A stretch of 64,000 nt of DNA, taken from positions 1-64,000 of the forward strand of contig JBAKBP010004452.1 in NCBI GenBank assembly GCA_037953745.1, in the 5' to 3' direction. Every line of letters starts with the position of its first letter. The stretch's first letter is position 1. The position numbers and the translations under genes were made by a program. Shown piece by piece: positions 1 through 15,000 of this stretch. This DNA is from Lithodes maja. Taxonomy: Eukaryota > Arthropoda > Malacostraca > Decapoda > Lithodidae. The notes beneath the pieces were generated by a model. That model had not been told where the DNA came from. It did not search any database and worked only from the letters and a program-made list of their open reading frames with translations.

Positions 1-3000
1 AACATTGAATTGACCAAAATAATATTCTCTCGAAAAATATTTTCTGAGATTGGACACTAAAGTGAATTGGTCTTGTATGGTGGAGACACGAAACGCGGTT
101 TAGAGCCTCTATAACTGGGATATCTACACGAGACGTAGACATGTAATATAGCTAAAATCAGCCTAAAAACTAGGCTAGTTAACATTGAATTGACCAAAAT
201 AATATTCTCTCGAAAAATATTTTCTGAGATTGGACACTAAAGTGAATTGGTCTTGTATGGTGGAGACACGAAACGCGGTTTAGAGCCTCTATAACTGGGA
301 TATCTACACGAGACGTAGACATGTAATATAGCTAAAATCAGCCTAAAAACTAGGCTAGTTAACATTGAATTGACCAAAATAATATTCTCTCGAAAAATAT
401 TTTCTGAGATTGGACACTAAAGTGAATTGGTCTTGTATGGTGGAGACACGAAACGCGGTTTAGAGCCTCTATAACTGGGATATCTACACGAGACGTAGAC
501 ATATAATATAGCTAAAATCAGCCTAAAAACTAGGCTAGTTAACATTGAATTGACCAAAATAATATTCTCTCGAAAAATATTTTCTGAGATTGGACACTAA
601 ATTGAATTGGTCTTGTATGGTGGAGACACGAAACGCGGTTTAGAGCCTCTATAACTGGGATATCTACACGAGACGCAGCCATATAATAGAGCTAAAATCA
701 GCCTAAAAACTAGGCTAGTTAACATTGAATTGACCAAAATAATATTCTCTCGAAAAATATTTTCTGAGATTGGACACTAAAGTGAATTGGTCTTGTATGG
801 TGGAGACACGAAACGCGGTTTAGAGCCTCTATAACTGGGCTATCTACACGAGACGTAGACATATAATAGAGCTAAAATCAGCCTAAAAACTAGGCTAGTT
901 AACATTGAATTGACCAAAATAATATTCTCTCGAAAAATATTTTCTGAGATTGGACACTAAAGTGAATTGGTCTTGTATGGTGGAGACACGAAACGCGGTT
1001 TAGAGCCTCTATAACTGGGATATCTACACGAGACGCAGCCATATAATAGAGCTAAAATCAGCCTAAAAACTAGGCTAGTTATCATTGAATTGACCAAAAT
1101 AATATTCTCTCGAAAAATATTTTCTGAGATTGGACACTAAAGTGAATTGGTCTTGTATGGTGGAGACACGAAATGCGGTTTAGAGCCTCTATAACTGGGA
1201 TATCTACACGAGACGCAGCCATATAATAGATCTAAAATCAGCCTAAAAACTAGGCTAGTTAACATTGAATTGACCAAAATAATATTCTCTCGAAAAATAT
1301 TTTCTGAGATTGGACACTAAAGTGAATTGGTCTTGTATGGTGGAGACACGAAACGCGGTTTAGAGCCTCTATAACTGCGCTATCTACACGAGACGTAGAC
1401 ATATAATAGAGCTAAAATCAGCCTAAAAACTAGGCTAGTTAACATTGAATTGACCAAAATAATATTCTCTCGAAAAATATTTTCTGAGATTGGACACTAA
1501 AGTGAATTGGTCTTGTATGGTGGAGACACGAAACGCGGTTTAGAGCCTCTATAACTGGGCTATCTACACGAGACGTAGACATATAATAGAGCTAAAATCA
1601 GCCTAAAAACTAGGCTAGTTAACATTGAATTGACCAAAATAATATTCTCTCGAAAAATATTTTCTGAGATTGGACACTAAAGTGAATTGGTCTTGTATGG
1701 TGGAGACACGAAACGCGGTTTAGAGCCTCTATAACTGGGATATCTACACGAGACGTAGACATATAATATAGCTAAAATCAGCCTAAAAACTAGGCTAGTT
1801 AACATTGAATTGACCAAAATAATATTCTCTCGAAAAATATTTTCTGAGATTGGACACTAAAGTGAATTGGTCTTGTATGGTGGAGACACGAAACGCGGTT
1901 TAGAGCCTCTATAACTGGGATATCTACACGAGACGTAGACATATAATATAGCTAAAATCAGCCTAAAAACTAGGCTAGTTAACATTGAATTGACCAAAAT
2001 AATATTCTCTCGAAAAATATTTTCTGAGATTGGACACTAAAGTGAATTGGTCTTGTATGGTGGAGACACGAAACGCGGTTTAGAGCCTCTATAACTGGGA
2101 TATCTACACGAGACGTAGACATATAATATAGCTAAAATCAGCCTAAAAACTAGGCTAGTTAACATTGAATTGACCAAAATAATATTCTCTCGAAAAATAT
2201 TTTCTGAGATTGGACACTAAAGTGAATTGGTCTTGTATGGTGGAGACACGAAGCGGGGTTTAGAGCCTCTATAACTGGGCTATCTACACGAGAGGTAGAC
2301 ATATAATATAGCTAAAATCAGCCTAAAAACTAGGCTAGTTAACATTGAATTGACCAAAATAATATTATCTCGAAAAATATTTTCTGAGATTGGACACTAA
2401 AGTGAATTGGTCTTGTATGGTGGAGACACGAAGCAGGGTTTAGAGCCTCTATAACTGGGCTATCTACACGAGACGTAGACATTATAATAGAGCTAAAATC
2501 AGCCTAAAAACTAGGCTAGTTAACATTGAATTGACCAAAATAATATTCTCTCGAAAAATATTTTCTGAGATTGGACACTAAAGTGAATTGGTCTTGTATG
2601 GTGGAGACACGAAGCGGGGTTTAGAGCCTCTATAACTGGGCTATCTACACGAGACGTAGACATATAATATAGCTAAAATCAGCCTTAAAAACTAGGCTAG
2701 TTAACATTGAATTGACCAAAATAATATTCTCTCGAAAAATATTTTCTGAGATTGGACACTAAAGTGAATTGGTCTTGTATGGTGGAGACACGAAGCGGGG
2801 TTTAGAGCCTCTATAACTGGGCTATGTACACGAGATGTAGACATGTAATAGAGCTAAAATCAGCCTAAAAACTAGGCTAGTTAACATTGAATTGACCAAA
2901 ATAATTTTCTCTCGAAAAATATTTTCTGAGATTGGACACTAAAGTGAATTGGTCTTGTATGGTGGAGACACGAAGCGGGGTTTAGAGCCTCTATAACTGG

Positions 3001-6000
3001 GCTATGTACACGAGACGTAGACATGTAATAGAGCTAAAATCAGCCTAAAAACTAGGCTAGTTAACATTGAATTGACCAAAATAATATTCTCTCGAAAAAT
3101 ATTTTCTGAGATTGGACACTAAAGTGAATTGGTCTTGTATGGTGGAGACACGAAGCGGGGTTTAGAGCCTCTATAACTGGGCTATCTGCACGAGACGTAG
3201 ACATGTAATAGAGCTAAAATCAGCCTAAAAACTAGGCTAGTTAACATTGAATTGTCCAAAATAATATTATCTCAAAAAATATTTTCTGAGATTGGACACT
3301 AAAGAGAATTGGTCTTGTATGGTGGAGACACGAAGCGGGGTTTAGAGCCTCTATAACTGGGCTATCTACACGAGACGTAGACATGTAATAGAGCTAAAAT
3401 CAGCCTAAAAACTAGGCTAGTTAACATTGAATTGACCAAAATAATATTCTCTCGAAAAATATTTTCTGAGATTGGACACTAAAGTGAATTGGTCTTGTAT
3501 GGTGGAGACACGAAGCGGGGTTTAGAGCCTCTATAACTGGGCTATGTACACGAGACGTAGACATGTAATAGAGCTAAAATCAGCCTAAAAACTAGGCTAG
3601 TTAACATTGAATTGACCAAAATAATATTCTCTCGAAAAATATTTTCTGAGATTGGACACTAAAGTGAATTGGTCTTGTATGGTGGAGACACGAAGCGGGG
3701 TTTAGAGCCTCTATAACTGGGCTATCTACACGAGACGTAGACATGTAATAGAGCTAAAATCAGCCTAAAAACTAGGCTAGTTAACATTGAATTGACCAAA
3801 ATAATATTCTCTCGAAAAATATTTTCTGAGATTGGACACTAAAGTGAATTGGTCTTGTATGGTGGAGACACGAAGCGGGGTTTAGAGCCTGTATAACTGT
3901 GCTATGTACACGAGACGTAGACATGTAATAGAGCTAAAATCAGCCTAAAAACTAGGCTAGTTAACATTGAATTGACCAAAAAAATATTCTCTCGAAAAAT
4001 ATTTTCTGAGATTGGACACTAAAGTGAATTGGTCTTGTATGGTGGAGACACGAAGCGGGGTTTAGAGCCTCTATAACTGGGCTATCTACACGAGACGTAG
4101 ACATGTAATAGAGCTAAAATCAGCCTAAAAACTAGGCTAGTTAACATTGAATTGACCAAAATAATATTCTCTCGAAAAATATTTTCTGAGATTGGGCACT
4201 AAAGTGAATTGGTCTTGTATGGTGGAGACACAAAGCGGGGTTTAGAGCCTCTATAACTGGGCTATCTACACGAGACGTAGACATGTAATAGAGCTAAAAT
4301 CAGCCTAAAAACTAGGCTAGTTAACATTGAATTGACCAAAATAATATTCTCTCAAAAAATATTTTCTGAGATTGGACACTAAAGTGAATTGGTCTTGTAT
4401 GGTGGAGACACGAAGCGGGGTTTAGAGCCTCTATAACTGGGCTATCTACACGAGACGTAGACATGTAATAGAGCTAAAATCAGCCTAAAAACTAGGCTAG
4501 TTAACATTGAATTGACCAAAATAATATTCTCTCGAAAAATATTTTCTGAGATTGGACACTAAAGTGAATTGGTCTTGTATGGTGGAGACATGAAGCGGGG
4601 TTTAGAGCCTCTATAACTGGGCTATCTACACGAGACGTAGACATGTAATAGAGCTAAAATCAGCCTAAAAACTAGGCTAGTTAACATTGAATTGACCAAA
4701 ATAATATTCTCTCAAAAAATATTTTCTGAGATTGGACACTAAAGTGAATTGGTCTTGTATGGTGGAGACACGAAGCGGGGTTTAGAGCCTCTATAACTGG
4801 GCTATGTACACGAGACGTAGACATGTAATAGAGCTAAAATCAGCCTAAAAACTAGGCTAGTTAACATTGAATTGACCAAAATAATATTCTCTCGAAAAAT
4901 ATTTTCTGAGATTGGACACTAAAGTGAATTGGTCTTGTATGGTGGAGACACGAAGCGGGGTTTAGAGCCTCTATAACTGGGCTATGTACACGAGACGTAG
5001 ACATGTAATAGAGCTAAAATCAGCCTAAAAACTAGGCTAGTTAACATTGAATTGACCAAAATAATATTCTCTCAAAAAATATTTTCTGAGATTGGACACT
5101 AAAGTGAATTGGTCTTGTATGGTGGAGACACGAAGCGGGGTTTAGAGCCTCTATAACTGGGCTATGTACACGAGACGTAGACATGTAATAGAGCTAAAAA
5201 TCAGCCTAAAAACTAGGCTAGTTAACATTGAATTGACCAAAATAATATTCTCTCGAAAAATATTTTCTGAGATTGGACACTAAAGTGAATTGGTCTTGTA
5301 TGGTGGAGACACGAAGCGGGGTTTAGAGCCTCTATAACTGGGCTATGTACACGAGACGTAGACATGTAATAGAGCTAAAATCAGCCTAAAAACTAGGCTA
5401 GTTAACATTGAATTGACCACAAAAATATTCTCTCGAAAAATATTTTCTGAGATTGGACACTAAAGTGAATTGGTCTTGTATGGTGGAGACACGAAGCGGG
5501 GTTTAGAGCCTCTATAACTGGGCTATCTACACGAGACGTAGACATGTAATAGAGCTAAAATCAGCCTAAAAACTAGGCTAGTTAACATTGAATTGACCAA
5601 AATAATATTCTATCGAAAAATATTTTCTGAGATTGGACACTAAAGTGAATTGGTCTTGTATGGTGGAGACACGAAGCGGGGTTTAGAGCCTCTATAACTG
5701 GGCTATCTACACGAGACGTAGACATGTAATAGAGCTAAAATCAGCCTAAAAACTAGGCTAGTTAACATTGAATTGACCAAAATAATATTCTCTCAAAAAA
5801 TATTTTCTGAGATTGGACACTAAAGTGAATTGGTCTTGTATGGTGGAGACACGAAGCGGGGTTTAGAGCCTCTATAACTGGGCTATGTACACGAGACGTA
5901 GACATGTAATAGAGCTAAAATCAGCCTAAAAACTAGGCTAGTTAACATTGAATTGACCAAAATAATATTCTCTCGAAAAATATTTTCTGAGATTGGACAC

Positions 6001-9000
6001 TAAAGTGAATTGGTCTTGTATGGTGGAGACACGAAGCGGGGTTTAGAGCCTCTATAACTGGGCTATGTACACGAGACGTAGACATGTAATAGAGCTAAAA
6101 TCAGCCTAAAAACTAGGCTAGTTAACATTGAATTGACCAAAATAATATTCTCTCGAAAAATATTTTCTGAGATTGGACACTAAAGTGAATTGGTCTTGTA
6201 TGGTGGAGACACGAAGCGGGGTTTAGAGCCTCTATAACTGGGCTATGTACACGAGACGTAGACATGTAATAGAGCTAAAATCAGCCTAAAAACTAGGCTA
6301 GTTAACATTGAATTGACCAAAATAATATTCTCTCGAAAAATATTTTCTGAGATTGGACACTAAAGTGAATTGGTCTTGTATGGTGGAGACACGAAGCGGG
6401 GTTTAGAGCCTCTATAACTGGGCTATGTACACGAGACGTAGACATGTAATAGAGCTAAAATCAGCCTAAAAACTAGGCTAGTTAACATTGAATTGACCAA
6501 AATAATATTCTCTCGAAAAATATTTTCTGAGATTGGACACTAAAGTGAATTGGTCTTGTATGGTGGAGACACGAAGCGGGGTTTAGAGCCTCTATAACTG
6601 GGCTATGTACACGAGACGTAGACATGTAATAGAGCTAAAATCAGCCTAAAGACTAGGCTAGTTAACATTGAATTGACCAAAATAATATTCTCTCGAAAAA
6701 TATTTTCTGAGATTGGACACTAAAGTGAATTGGTCTTGTATGGTGGAGACACGAAGCGGGGTTTAGAGCCTCTATAACTGGGCTATGTACACGAGACGTA
6801 GACATGTAATAGAGCTAAAATCAGCCTAAAGACTAGGCTAGTTAACATTGAATTGACCAAAATAATATTCTCTCGAAAAATATTTTCTGAGATTGGACAC
6901 TAAAGTGAATTGGTCTTGTATGGTGGAGACACGAAGCGGGGTTTAGAGCCTCTATAACTGGGCTATGTACACGAGACGTAGACATGTAATAGAGCTAAAA
7001 TCAGCCTAAAGACTAGGCTAGTTAACATTGAATTGACCAAAATAATATTCTCTCGAAAAATATTTTCTGAGATTGGACACTAAAGTGAATTGGTCTTGTA
7101 TGGTGGAGACACGAAGCGGGGTTTAGAGCCTCTATAACTGGGCTATGTACACGAGACGTAGACATGTAATAGAGCTAAAATCAGCCTAAAGACTAGGCTA
7201 GTTAACATTGAATTGACCAAAATAATATTCTCTCGAAAAATATTTTCTGAGATTGGACACTAAAGTGAATTGGTCTTGTATGGTGGAGACACGAAGCGGG
7301 GTTTAGAGCCTCTATAACTGGGCTATGTACACGAGACGTAGACATGTAATAGAGCTAAAATCAGCCTAAAGACTAGGCTAGTTAACATTGAATTGACCAA
7401 AATAATATTCTCTCGAAAAATATTTTCTGAGATTGGACACTAAAGTGAATTGGTCTTGTATGGTGGAGACACGAAGCGGGGTTTAGAGCCTCTATAACTG
7501 GGCTATGTACACGAGACGTAGACATGTAATAGAGCTAAAATCAGCCTAAAGACTAGGCTAGTTAACATTGAATTGACCAAAATAATATTCTCTCGAAAAA
7601 TATTTTCTGAGATTGGACACTAAAGTGAATTGGTCTTGTATGGTGGAGACACGAAGCGGGGTTTAGAGCCTCTATAACTGGGCTATGTACACGAGACGTA
7701 GACATGTAATATAGCTAAAATCAGCCTAAAGACTAGGCTAGTTAACATTGAATTGACCAAAATAATATTCTCTCGAAAAATATTTTCTGAGATTGGACAC
7801 TAAAGTGAATTGGTCTTGTATGGTGGAGACACGAAGCGGGGTTTAGAGCCTCTATAACTGGGCTATGTACACGAGACGTAGACATGTAATAGAGCTAAAA
7901 TCAGCCTAAAAACTAGGCTAGTTAACATTGAATTGACCAAAATAATATTCTCTCGAAAAATATTTTCTGAGATTGGACACTAAAGTGAATTGGTCTTGTA
8001 TGGTGGAGACACGAAGCGGGGTTTAGAGCCTCTATAACTGGGCTATGTACACGAGACGTAGACATGTAATAGAGCTAAAATCAGCCTAAAGACTAGGCTA
8101 GTTAACATTGAATTGACCAAAATAATATTCTCTCGAAAAATATTTTCTGAGATTGGACACTAAAGTGAATTGGTCTTGTATGGTGGAGACACGAAGCGGG
8201 GTTTAGAGCCTCTATAACTGGGCTATCTACACGAGACGTAGACATGTAATAGAGCTAAAATCAGCATAAAGACTAGGCTAGTTAACATTGAATTGACCAA
8301 AATAATATTCTCTCGAAAAATATTTTCTGAGATTGGACACTAAAGTGAATTGGTCTTGTATGGTGGAGACACGAAGCGGGGTTTAGAGCCTCTATAACTG
8401 GGCTATGTACATGAGACGTAGACATGTAATAGAGCTAAAATCAGCCTAAAGACTAGGCTAGTTAACATTGAATTGACCAAAATAATATTCTCTCGAAAAA
8501 TATTTTCTGAGATTGGACACTAAAGTGAATTGGTCTTGTATGGTGGAGACACGAAGCGGGGTTTAGAGCCTCTATAACTGGGCTATGTACACGAGACGTA
8601 GACATGTAATAGAGCTAAAATCAGCCTAAAGACTAGGCTAGTTAACATTGAATTGACCAAAATAATATTCTCTCGAAAAATATTTTCTGAGATTGGACAC
8701 TAAAGTGAATTGGTCTTGTATGGTGGAGACACGAAGCGGGGTTTAGAGCCTCTATAACTGGGCTATGTACACGAGACGTAGACATGTAATAGAGCTAAAA
8801 TCAGCCTAAAAACTAGGCTAGTTAACATTGAATTGACCAAAATAATATTCTCTCGAAAAATATTTTCTGAGATTGGACACTAAAGTGAATTGGTCTTGTA
8901 TGGTGGAGACACGAAGCGGGGTTTAGAGCCTCTATAACTGGGCTATGTACACGAGACGTAGACATGTAATAGAGCTAAAATCAGCCTAAAGACTAGGCTA

Positions 9001-12000
9001 GTTAACATTGAATTGACCAAAATAATATTCTCTCGAAAAATATTTTCTGAGATTGGACACTAAAGTGAATTGGTCTTGTATGGTGGAGACACGAAGCGGG
9101 GTTTAGAGCCTCTATAACTGGGCTATGTACACGAGACGTAGACATGTAATAGAGCTAAAATCAGCCTAAAGACTAGGCTAGTTATCATTGAATTGACCAA
9201 AATAATATTCTCTCGAAAAATATTTTCTGAGATTGGACACTAAAGTGAATTGGTCTTGTATGGTGGAGACACGAAGCGGGGTTTAGAGCCTCTATAACTG
9301 GGCTATGTACACGAGACGTAGACATGTAATAGAGCTAAAATCAGCCTAAAAACTAGGCTAGTTAACATTGAATTGAGCAAAATAATATTTTCTCGAAAAA
9401 TATTTTCTGAGATTGGACACTAAAGTGAATTGGTCTTGTATGGTGGAGACACGAAGCGGGGTTTAGAGCCTCTATAACTGGGCTATGTACACGAGACGTA
9501 GACATGTAATAGAGCTAAAATCAGCCTAAAGACTAGGCTAGTTAACATTGAATTGACCAAAATAATATTCTCTCGAAAAATATTTTCTGAGATTGGACAC
9601 TAAAGTGAATTGGTCTTGTATGGTGGAGACACGAAGCGGGGTTTAGAGCCTCTATAACTGGGCTATCTACACGAGACGTAGACATGTAATAGAGCTAAAA
9701 TCAGCCTAAAGACTAGGCTAGTTAACATTGAATTGACCAAAATAATATTCTCTCGAAAAATATTTTCTGAGATTGGACACTAAAGTGAATTGGTCTTGTA
9801 TGGTGGAGACACGAAGCAGGGTTTAGAGCCTCTATAACTGGGCTATGTACACGAGACGTAGACATGTAATAGAGCTAAAATCAGCCTAAAGACTAGGCTA
9901 GTTAACATTGAATTGACCAAAATAATATTCTCTCGAAAAATATTTTCTGAGATTGGACACTAAAGTGAATTGGTCTTGTATGGTGGAGACACGAAGCGGG
10001 GTTTAGAGCCCCTATAACTGGGCTATGTACACGAGACGTAGACATGTAATAGAGCTAAAATCAGCCTAAAGACTAGGCTAGTTAACATTGAATTGACCAA
10101 AATAATATTCTCTCGAAAAATATTTTCTGAGATTGGACACTAAAGTGAATTGGTCTTGTATGGTGGAGACACGAAGCGGGGTTTAGAGCCTCTATAACTG
10201 GGCTATGTACACGAGACGTAGACATGTAATAGAGCTAAAATCAGCCTAAAGACTAGGCTAGTTAACATTGAATTGACCAAAATAATATTCTCTCGAAAAA
10301 TATTTTCTGAGATTGGACACTAAAGTGAATTGGTCTTGTATGGTGGAGACACGAAGCGGGGTTTAGAGCCTCTATAACTGGGCTATGTACACGAGACGTA
10401 GACATGTAATAGAGCTAAAATCAGCCTAAAGACTAGGCTAGTTAACATTGAATTGACCAAAATAATATTCTCTCGAAAAATATTTTCTGAGATTGGACAC
10501 TAAAGTGAATTGGTCTTGTATGGTGGAGACACGAAGCGGGGTTTAGAGCCTCTATAACTGGGCTATGTACACGAGACGTAGACATGTAATAGAGCTAAAA
10601 TCAGCCTAAAGACTAGGCTAGTTAACATTGAATTGACCAAAATAATATTCTCTCGAAAAATATTTTCTGAGATTGGACACTAAAGTGAATTGGTCTTGTA
10701 TGGTGGAGACACGAAGCGGGGTTTAGAGCCTCTATAACTGGGCTATGTACACGAGACGTAGACATGTAATAGAGCTAAAATCAGCCTAAAAACTAGGCTA
10801 GTTAACATTGAATTGACCAAAATAATATTCTCTCGAAAAATATTTTCTGAGATTGGACACTAAAGTGAATTGGTCTTGTATGGTGGAGACACGAAGCGGG
10901 GTTTAGAGCCTCTATAACTGGGCTATCTACACGAGACGTAGACATGTAATAGAGCTAAAATCAGCCTAAAGACTAGGCTAGTTAACATTGAATTGACCAA
11001 AATAATATTCTCTCGAAAAATATTTTCTGAGATTGGACACTAAAGTGAATTGGTCTTGTATGGTGGAGACACGAAGCGGGGTTTAGAGCCTCTATAACTG
11101 GGCTATCTACATGAGACGTAGACATGTAATAGAGCTAAAATCAGCCTAAAGACTAGGCTAGTTAACATTGAATTGACCAAAATAATATTCTCTCGAAAAA
11201 TATTTTCTGAGATTGGACACTAAAGTGAATTGGTCTTGTATGGTGGAGACACGAAGCGGGGTTTAGAGCCTCTATAACTGGGATATCTACACGAGACGTA
11301 GACATATAATAGAGCTAAAATCAGCCTAAAAACTAGGCTAGTTAACATTGAATTGACCAAAATAATATTCTCTCGAAAAATATTTTCTGAGATTGGACAC
11401 TAAAGTGAATTGGTCTTGTATGGTGGAGACACGAAAGCGGGTTTAGAGCCTCTATAACTGGGATATCTACACGAGACGTAGACATATAATAGAGCTAAAA
11501 TCAGCCTAAAAACTAGGCTAGTTAACATTGAATTGACCAAAATAATATTCTCTCGAAAAATATTTTCTGAGATTGGACACTAAAGTGAATTGGTCTTGTA
11601 TGGTGGAGACACGAAACGCGGTTTAGAGCCTCTATAACTGGGCTATGTACACGAGACGTAGACATGTAATAGAGCTAAAATCAGCCTAAAAACTAGGCTA
11701 GTTAACATTGAATTGACCAAAATAATATTCTCTCGAAAAATATTTTCTGAGATTGGACACTAAAGTGAATTGGTCTTGTATGGTGGAGACACGAAACGCG
11801 GTTTAGAGCCTCTATAACTGGGCTATGTACACGAGACGTAGACATGTAATAGAGCTAAAATCAGCCTAAAAACTAGGCTAGTTAACATTGAATTGACCAA
11901 AATAATATTCTCTCGAAAAATATTTTCTGAGATTGGACACTAAAGTGAATTGGTCTTGTATGGTGGAGACACGAAGCGGGGTTTAGAGCCTCTATAACTG

Positions 12001-15000
12001 GGCTATGTACACGAGACGTAGACATGTAATAGAGCTAAAATCAGCCTAAAAACTAGGCTAGTTAACATTGAATTGACCAAAATAATATTCTCTCGAAAAA
12101 TATTTTCTGAGATTGGACACTAAAGTGAATTGGTCTTGTATGGTGGAGACACGAAACGGGGTTTAGAGCCTCTATAACTGGGCTATGTACACGAGACGTA
12201 GACATGTAATAGAGCTAAAATCAGCCTAAAAACTAGGCTAGTTAACATTGAATTGACCAAAATAATATTCTCTCGAAAAATATTTTCTGAGATTGGACAC
12301 TAAAGTGAATTGGTCTTGTATGGTGGAGACACGAAACGCGGTTTAGAGCCTCTATAACTGGGCTATGTACACAAGACATAGACATGTAATAGAGCTAAAA
12401 TCAGCCTAAAAACTAGGCTAGTTAACATTGAATTGACCAAAATAATATTCTCTCGAAAAATATTTTCTGAGATTGGACACTAAAGTGAATTGGTCTTGTA
12501 TGGTGGAGACACGAAACGCGGTTTAGAGCCTCTATAACTGGGCTATGTACACGAGACGTAGACATGTAATAGAGCTAAAATCAGCCTAAAGACTAGGCTA
12601 GTTAACATTGAATTGACCAAAATAATATTCTCTCGAAAAATATTTTCTGAGATTGGACACTAAAGTGAATTGGTCTTGTATGGTGGAGACACGAAACGCG
12701 GTTTAGAGCCTCTATAACTGGGCTATGTACACGAGACGTAGACATGTAATAGAGCTAAAATCAGCCTAAAGACTAGGCTAGTTAACATTGAATTGACCAA
12801 AATAATATTCTCTCGAAAAAATATTTTCTGAGATTGGACACTAAAGTGAATTGGTCTTGTATGGTGGAGACACGAAGCGGGGTTTAGAGCCTCTATAACT
12901 GGGCTATGTACACGAGACGTAGACATGTAATAGAGCTAAAATCAGCCTAAAGACTAGGCTAGTTAACATTGAATTGACCAAAATAATATTCTCTCGAAAA
13001 ATATTTTCTGAGATTGGACACTAAAGTGAATTGGTCTTGTATGGTGGAGACACGAAGCGGGGTTTAGAGCCTCTATAACTGGGCTATGTACACGAGACGT
13101 AGACATGTAATAGAGCTAAAATCAGCCTAAAGACTAGGCTAGTTAACATTGAATTGACCAAAATAATATTCTCTCGAAAAATATTTTCTGAGATTGGACA
13201 CTAAAGTGAATTGGTCTTGTATGGTGGAGACACGAAGCGGGGTTTAGAGCCTCTATAACTGGGCTATGTACACGAGACGTAGACATGTAATAGAGCTAAA
13301 ATCAGCCTAAAAACTAGGCTAGTTAACATTGAATTGACCAAAATAATATTCTCTCGAAAAATATTTTCTGAGATTGGACACTAAAGTGAATTGGTCTTGT
13401 ATGGTGGAGACACGAAGCGGGGTTTAGAGCCTCTATAACTGGGCTATGTACACGAGACGTAGACATGTAATAGAGCTAAAATCAGCCTAAAAACTAGGCT
13501 AGTTAACATTGAATTGACCAAAATAATATTCTCTCGAAAAATATTTTCTGAGATTGGACACTAAAGTGAATTGGTCTTGTATGGTGGAGGCACGAAGCGG
13601 AGTTTAGAGCCTCTATAACTGGGCTATGTACACGAGACGTAGACATGTAATAGAGCTAAAATCAGCCTAAAAACTAGGCTAGTTAACATTGAATTGACCA
13701 AAATAATATTCTCTCGAAAAATATTTTCTGAGATTGGACACTAAAGTGAATTGGTCTTGTATGGTGGAGACACGAAGCGGGGTTTAGAGCCTCTATAACT
13801 GGGCTATCTACACGAGACGTAGACATGTAATAGAGCTAAAATCAGCCTAAAGACTAGGCTAGTTAACATTGAATTGACCAAAATAATATTCTCTCGAAAA
13901 ATATTTTCTGAGATTGGACACTAAAGTGAATTGGTCTTGTATGGTGGAGACACGAAGCGGGGTTTAGAGCCTCTATAACTGGGCTATGTACACGAGACGT
14001 AGACATGTAATAGAGCTAAAATCAGCCTAAAGACTAGTCTAGTTAACATTGAATTGACCAAAATAATATTCTCTCGAAAAATATTTTCTGAGGGACACTA
14101 AAGTGAATTGGTCTTGTATGGTGGAGACACGAAGCGGGGTTTAGAGCCTCTATAACTGGGCTATGTACACGAGACGTAGACATGTAATAGAGCTAAAATC
14201 AGCCTAAAGACTAGGCTAGTTAACATTGAATTGACCAAAATAATATTCTCTCGAAAAATATTTTCTGAGATTGGACACTAAAGTGAATTGGTCTTGTATG
14301 GTGGAGACACGAAGTGGGGTTTAGAGCCTCTATAACTGGGCTATGTACACGAGACGTAGACATGTAATAGAGCTAAAATCAGCCTAAAGACTAGGCTAGT
14401 TAACATTGAATTGACCAAAATAATATTCTCTCGAAAAATATTTTCTGAGATTGGACACTAAAGTGAATTGGTCTTGTATGGTGGAGACACGAAGCGGGGT
14501 TTAGAGCCTCTATAACTGGGCTATCTACACGAGACGTAGACATGTAATAGAGCTAAAATCAGCCTAAAGACTAGGCTAGTTAACATTGAATTGACCAAAA
14601 TAATATTCTCTCGAAAAATATTTTCTGAGATTGGACACTAAAGTGAATTGGTCTTGTATGGTGGAGACACGAAGCGGGGTTTAGAGCCTCTATAACTGGG
14701 CTATCTACACGAGACGTAGACATGTAATAGAGCTAAAATCAGCCTAAAGACTAGGCTAGTTAACATTGAATTGACCAAAATAATATTCTCTCGAAAAATA
14801 TTTTCTGAGATTGGACACTAAAGTGAATTGGTCTTGTATGGTGGAGACACGAAGCGGGGTTTAGAGCCTCTATAACTGGGCTATGAACACGAGACGTAGA
14901 CATGTAATAGAGCTAAAATCAGCCTAAAGACTAGGCTAGTTAACATTGAATTGACCAAAATAATATTCTCTCGAAAAATATTTTCTGAGATTGGACACTA

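Noticed and set aside
12723..12926. Short ORFs within the 180-bp array (also 22,687-22,875 and 25,477-25,665)
   Set aside because: They arise from single variants that open a frame across unit joints; other units have stops in the same place.
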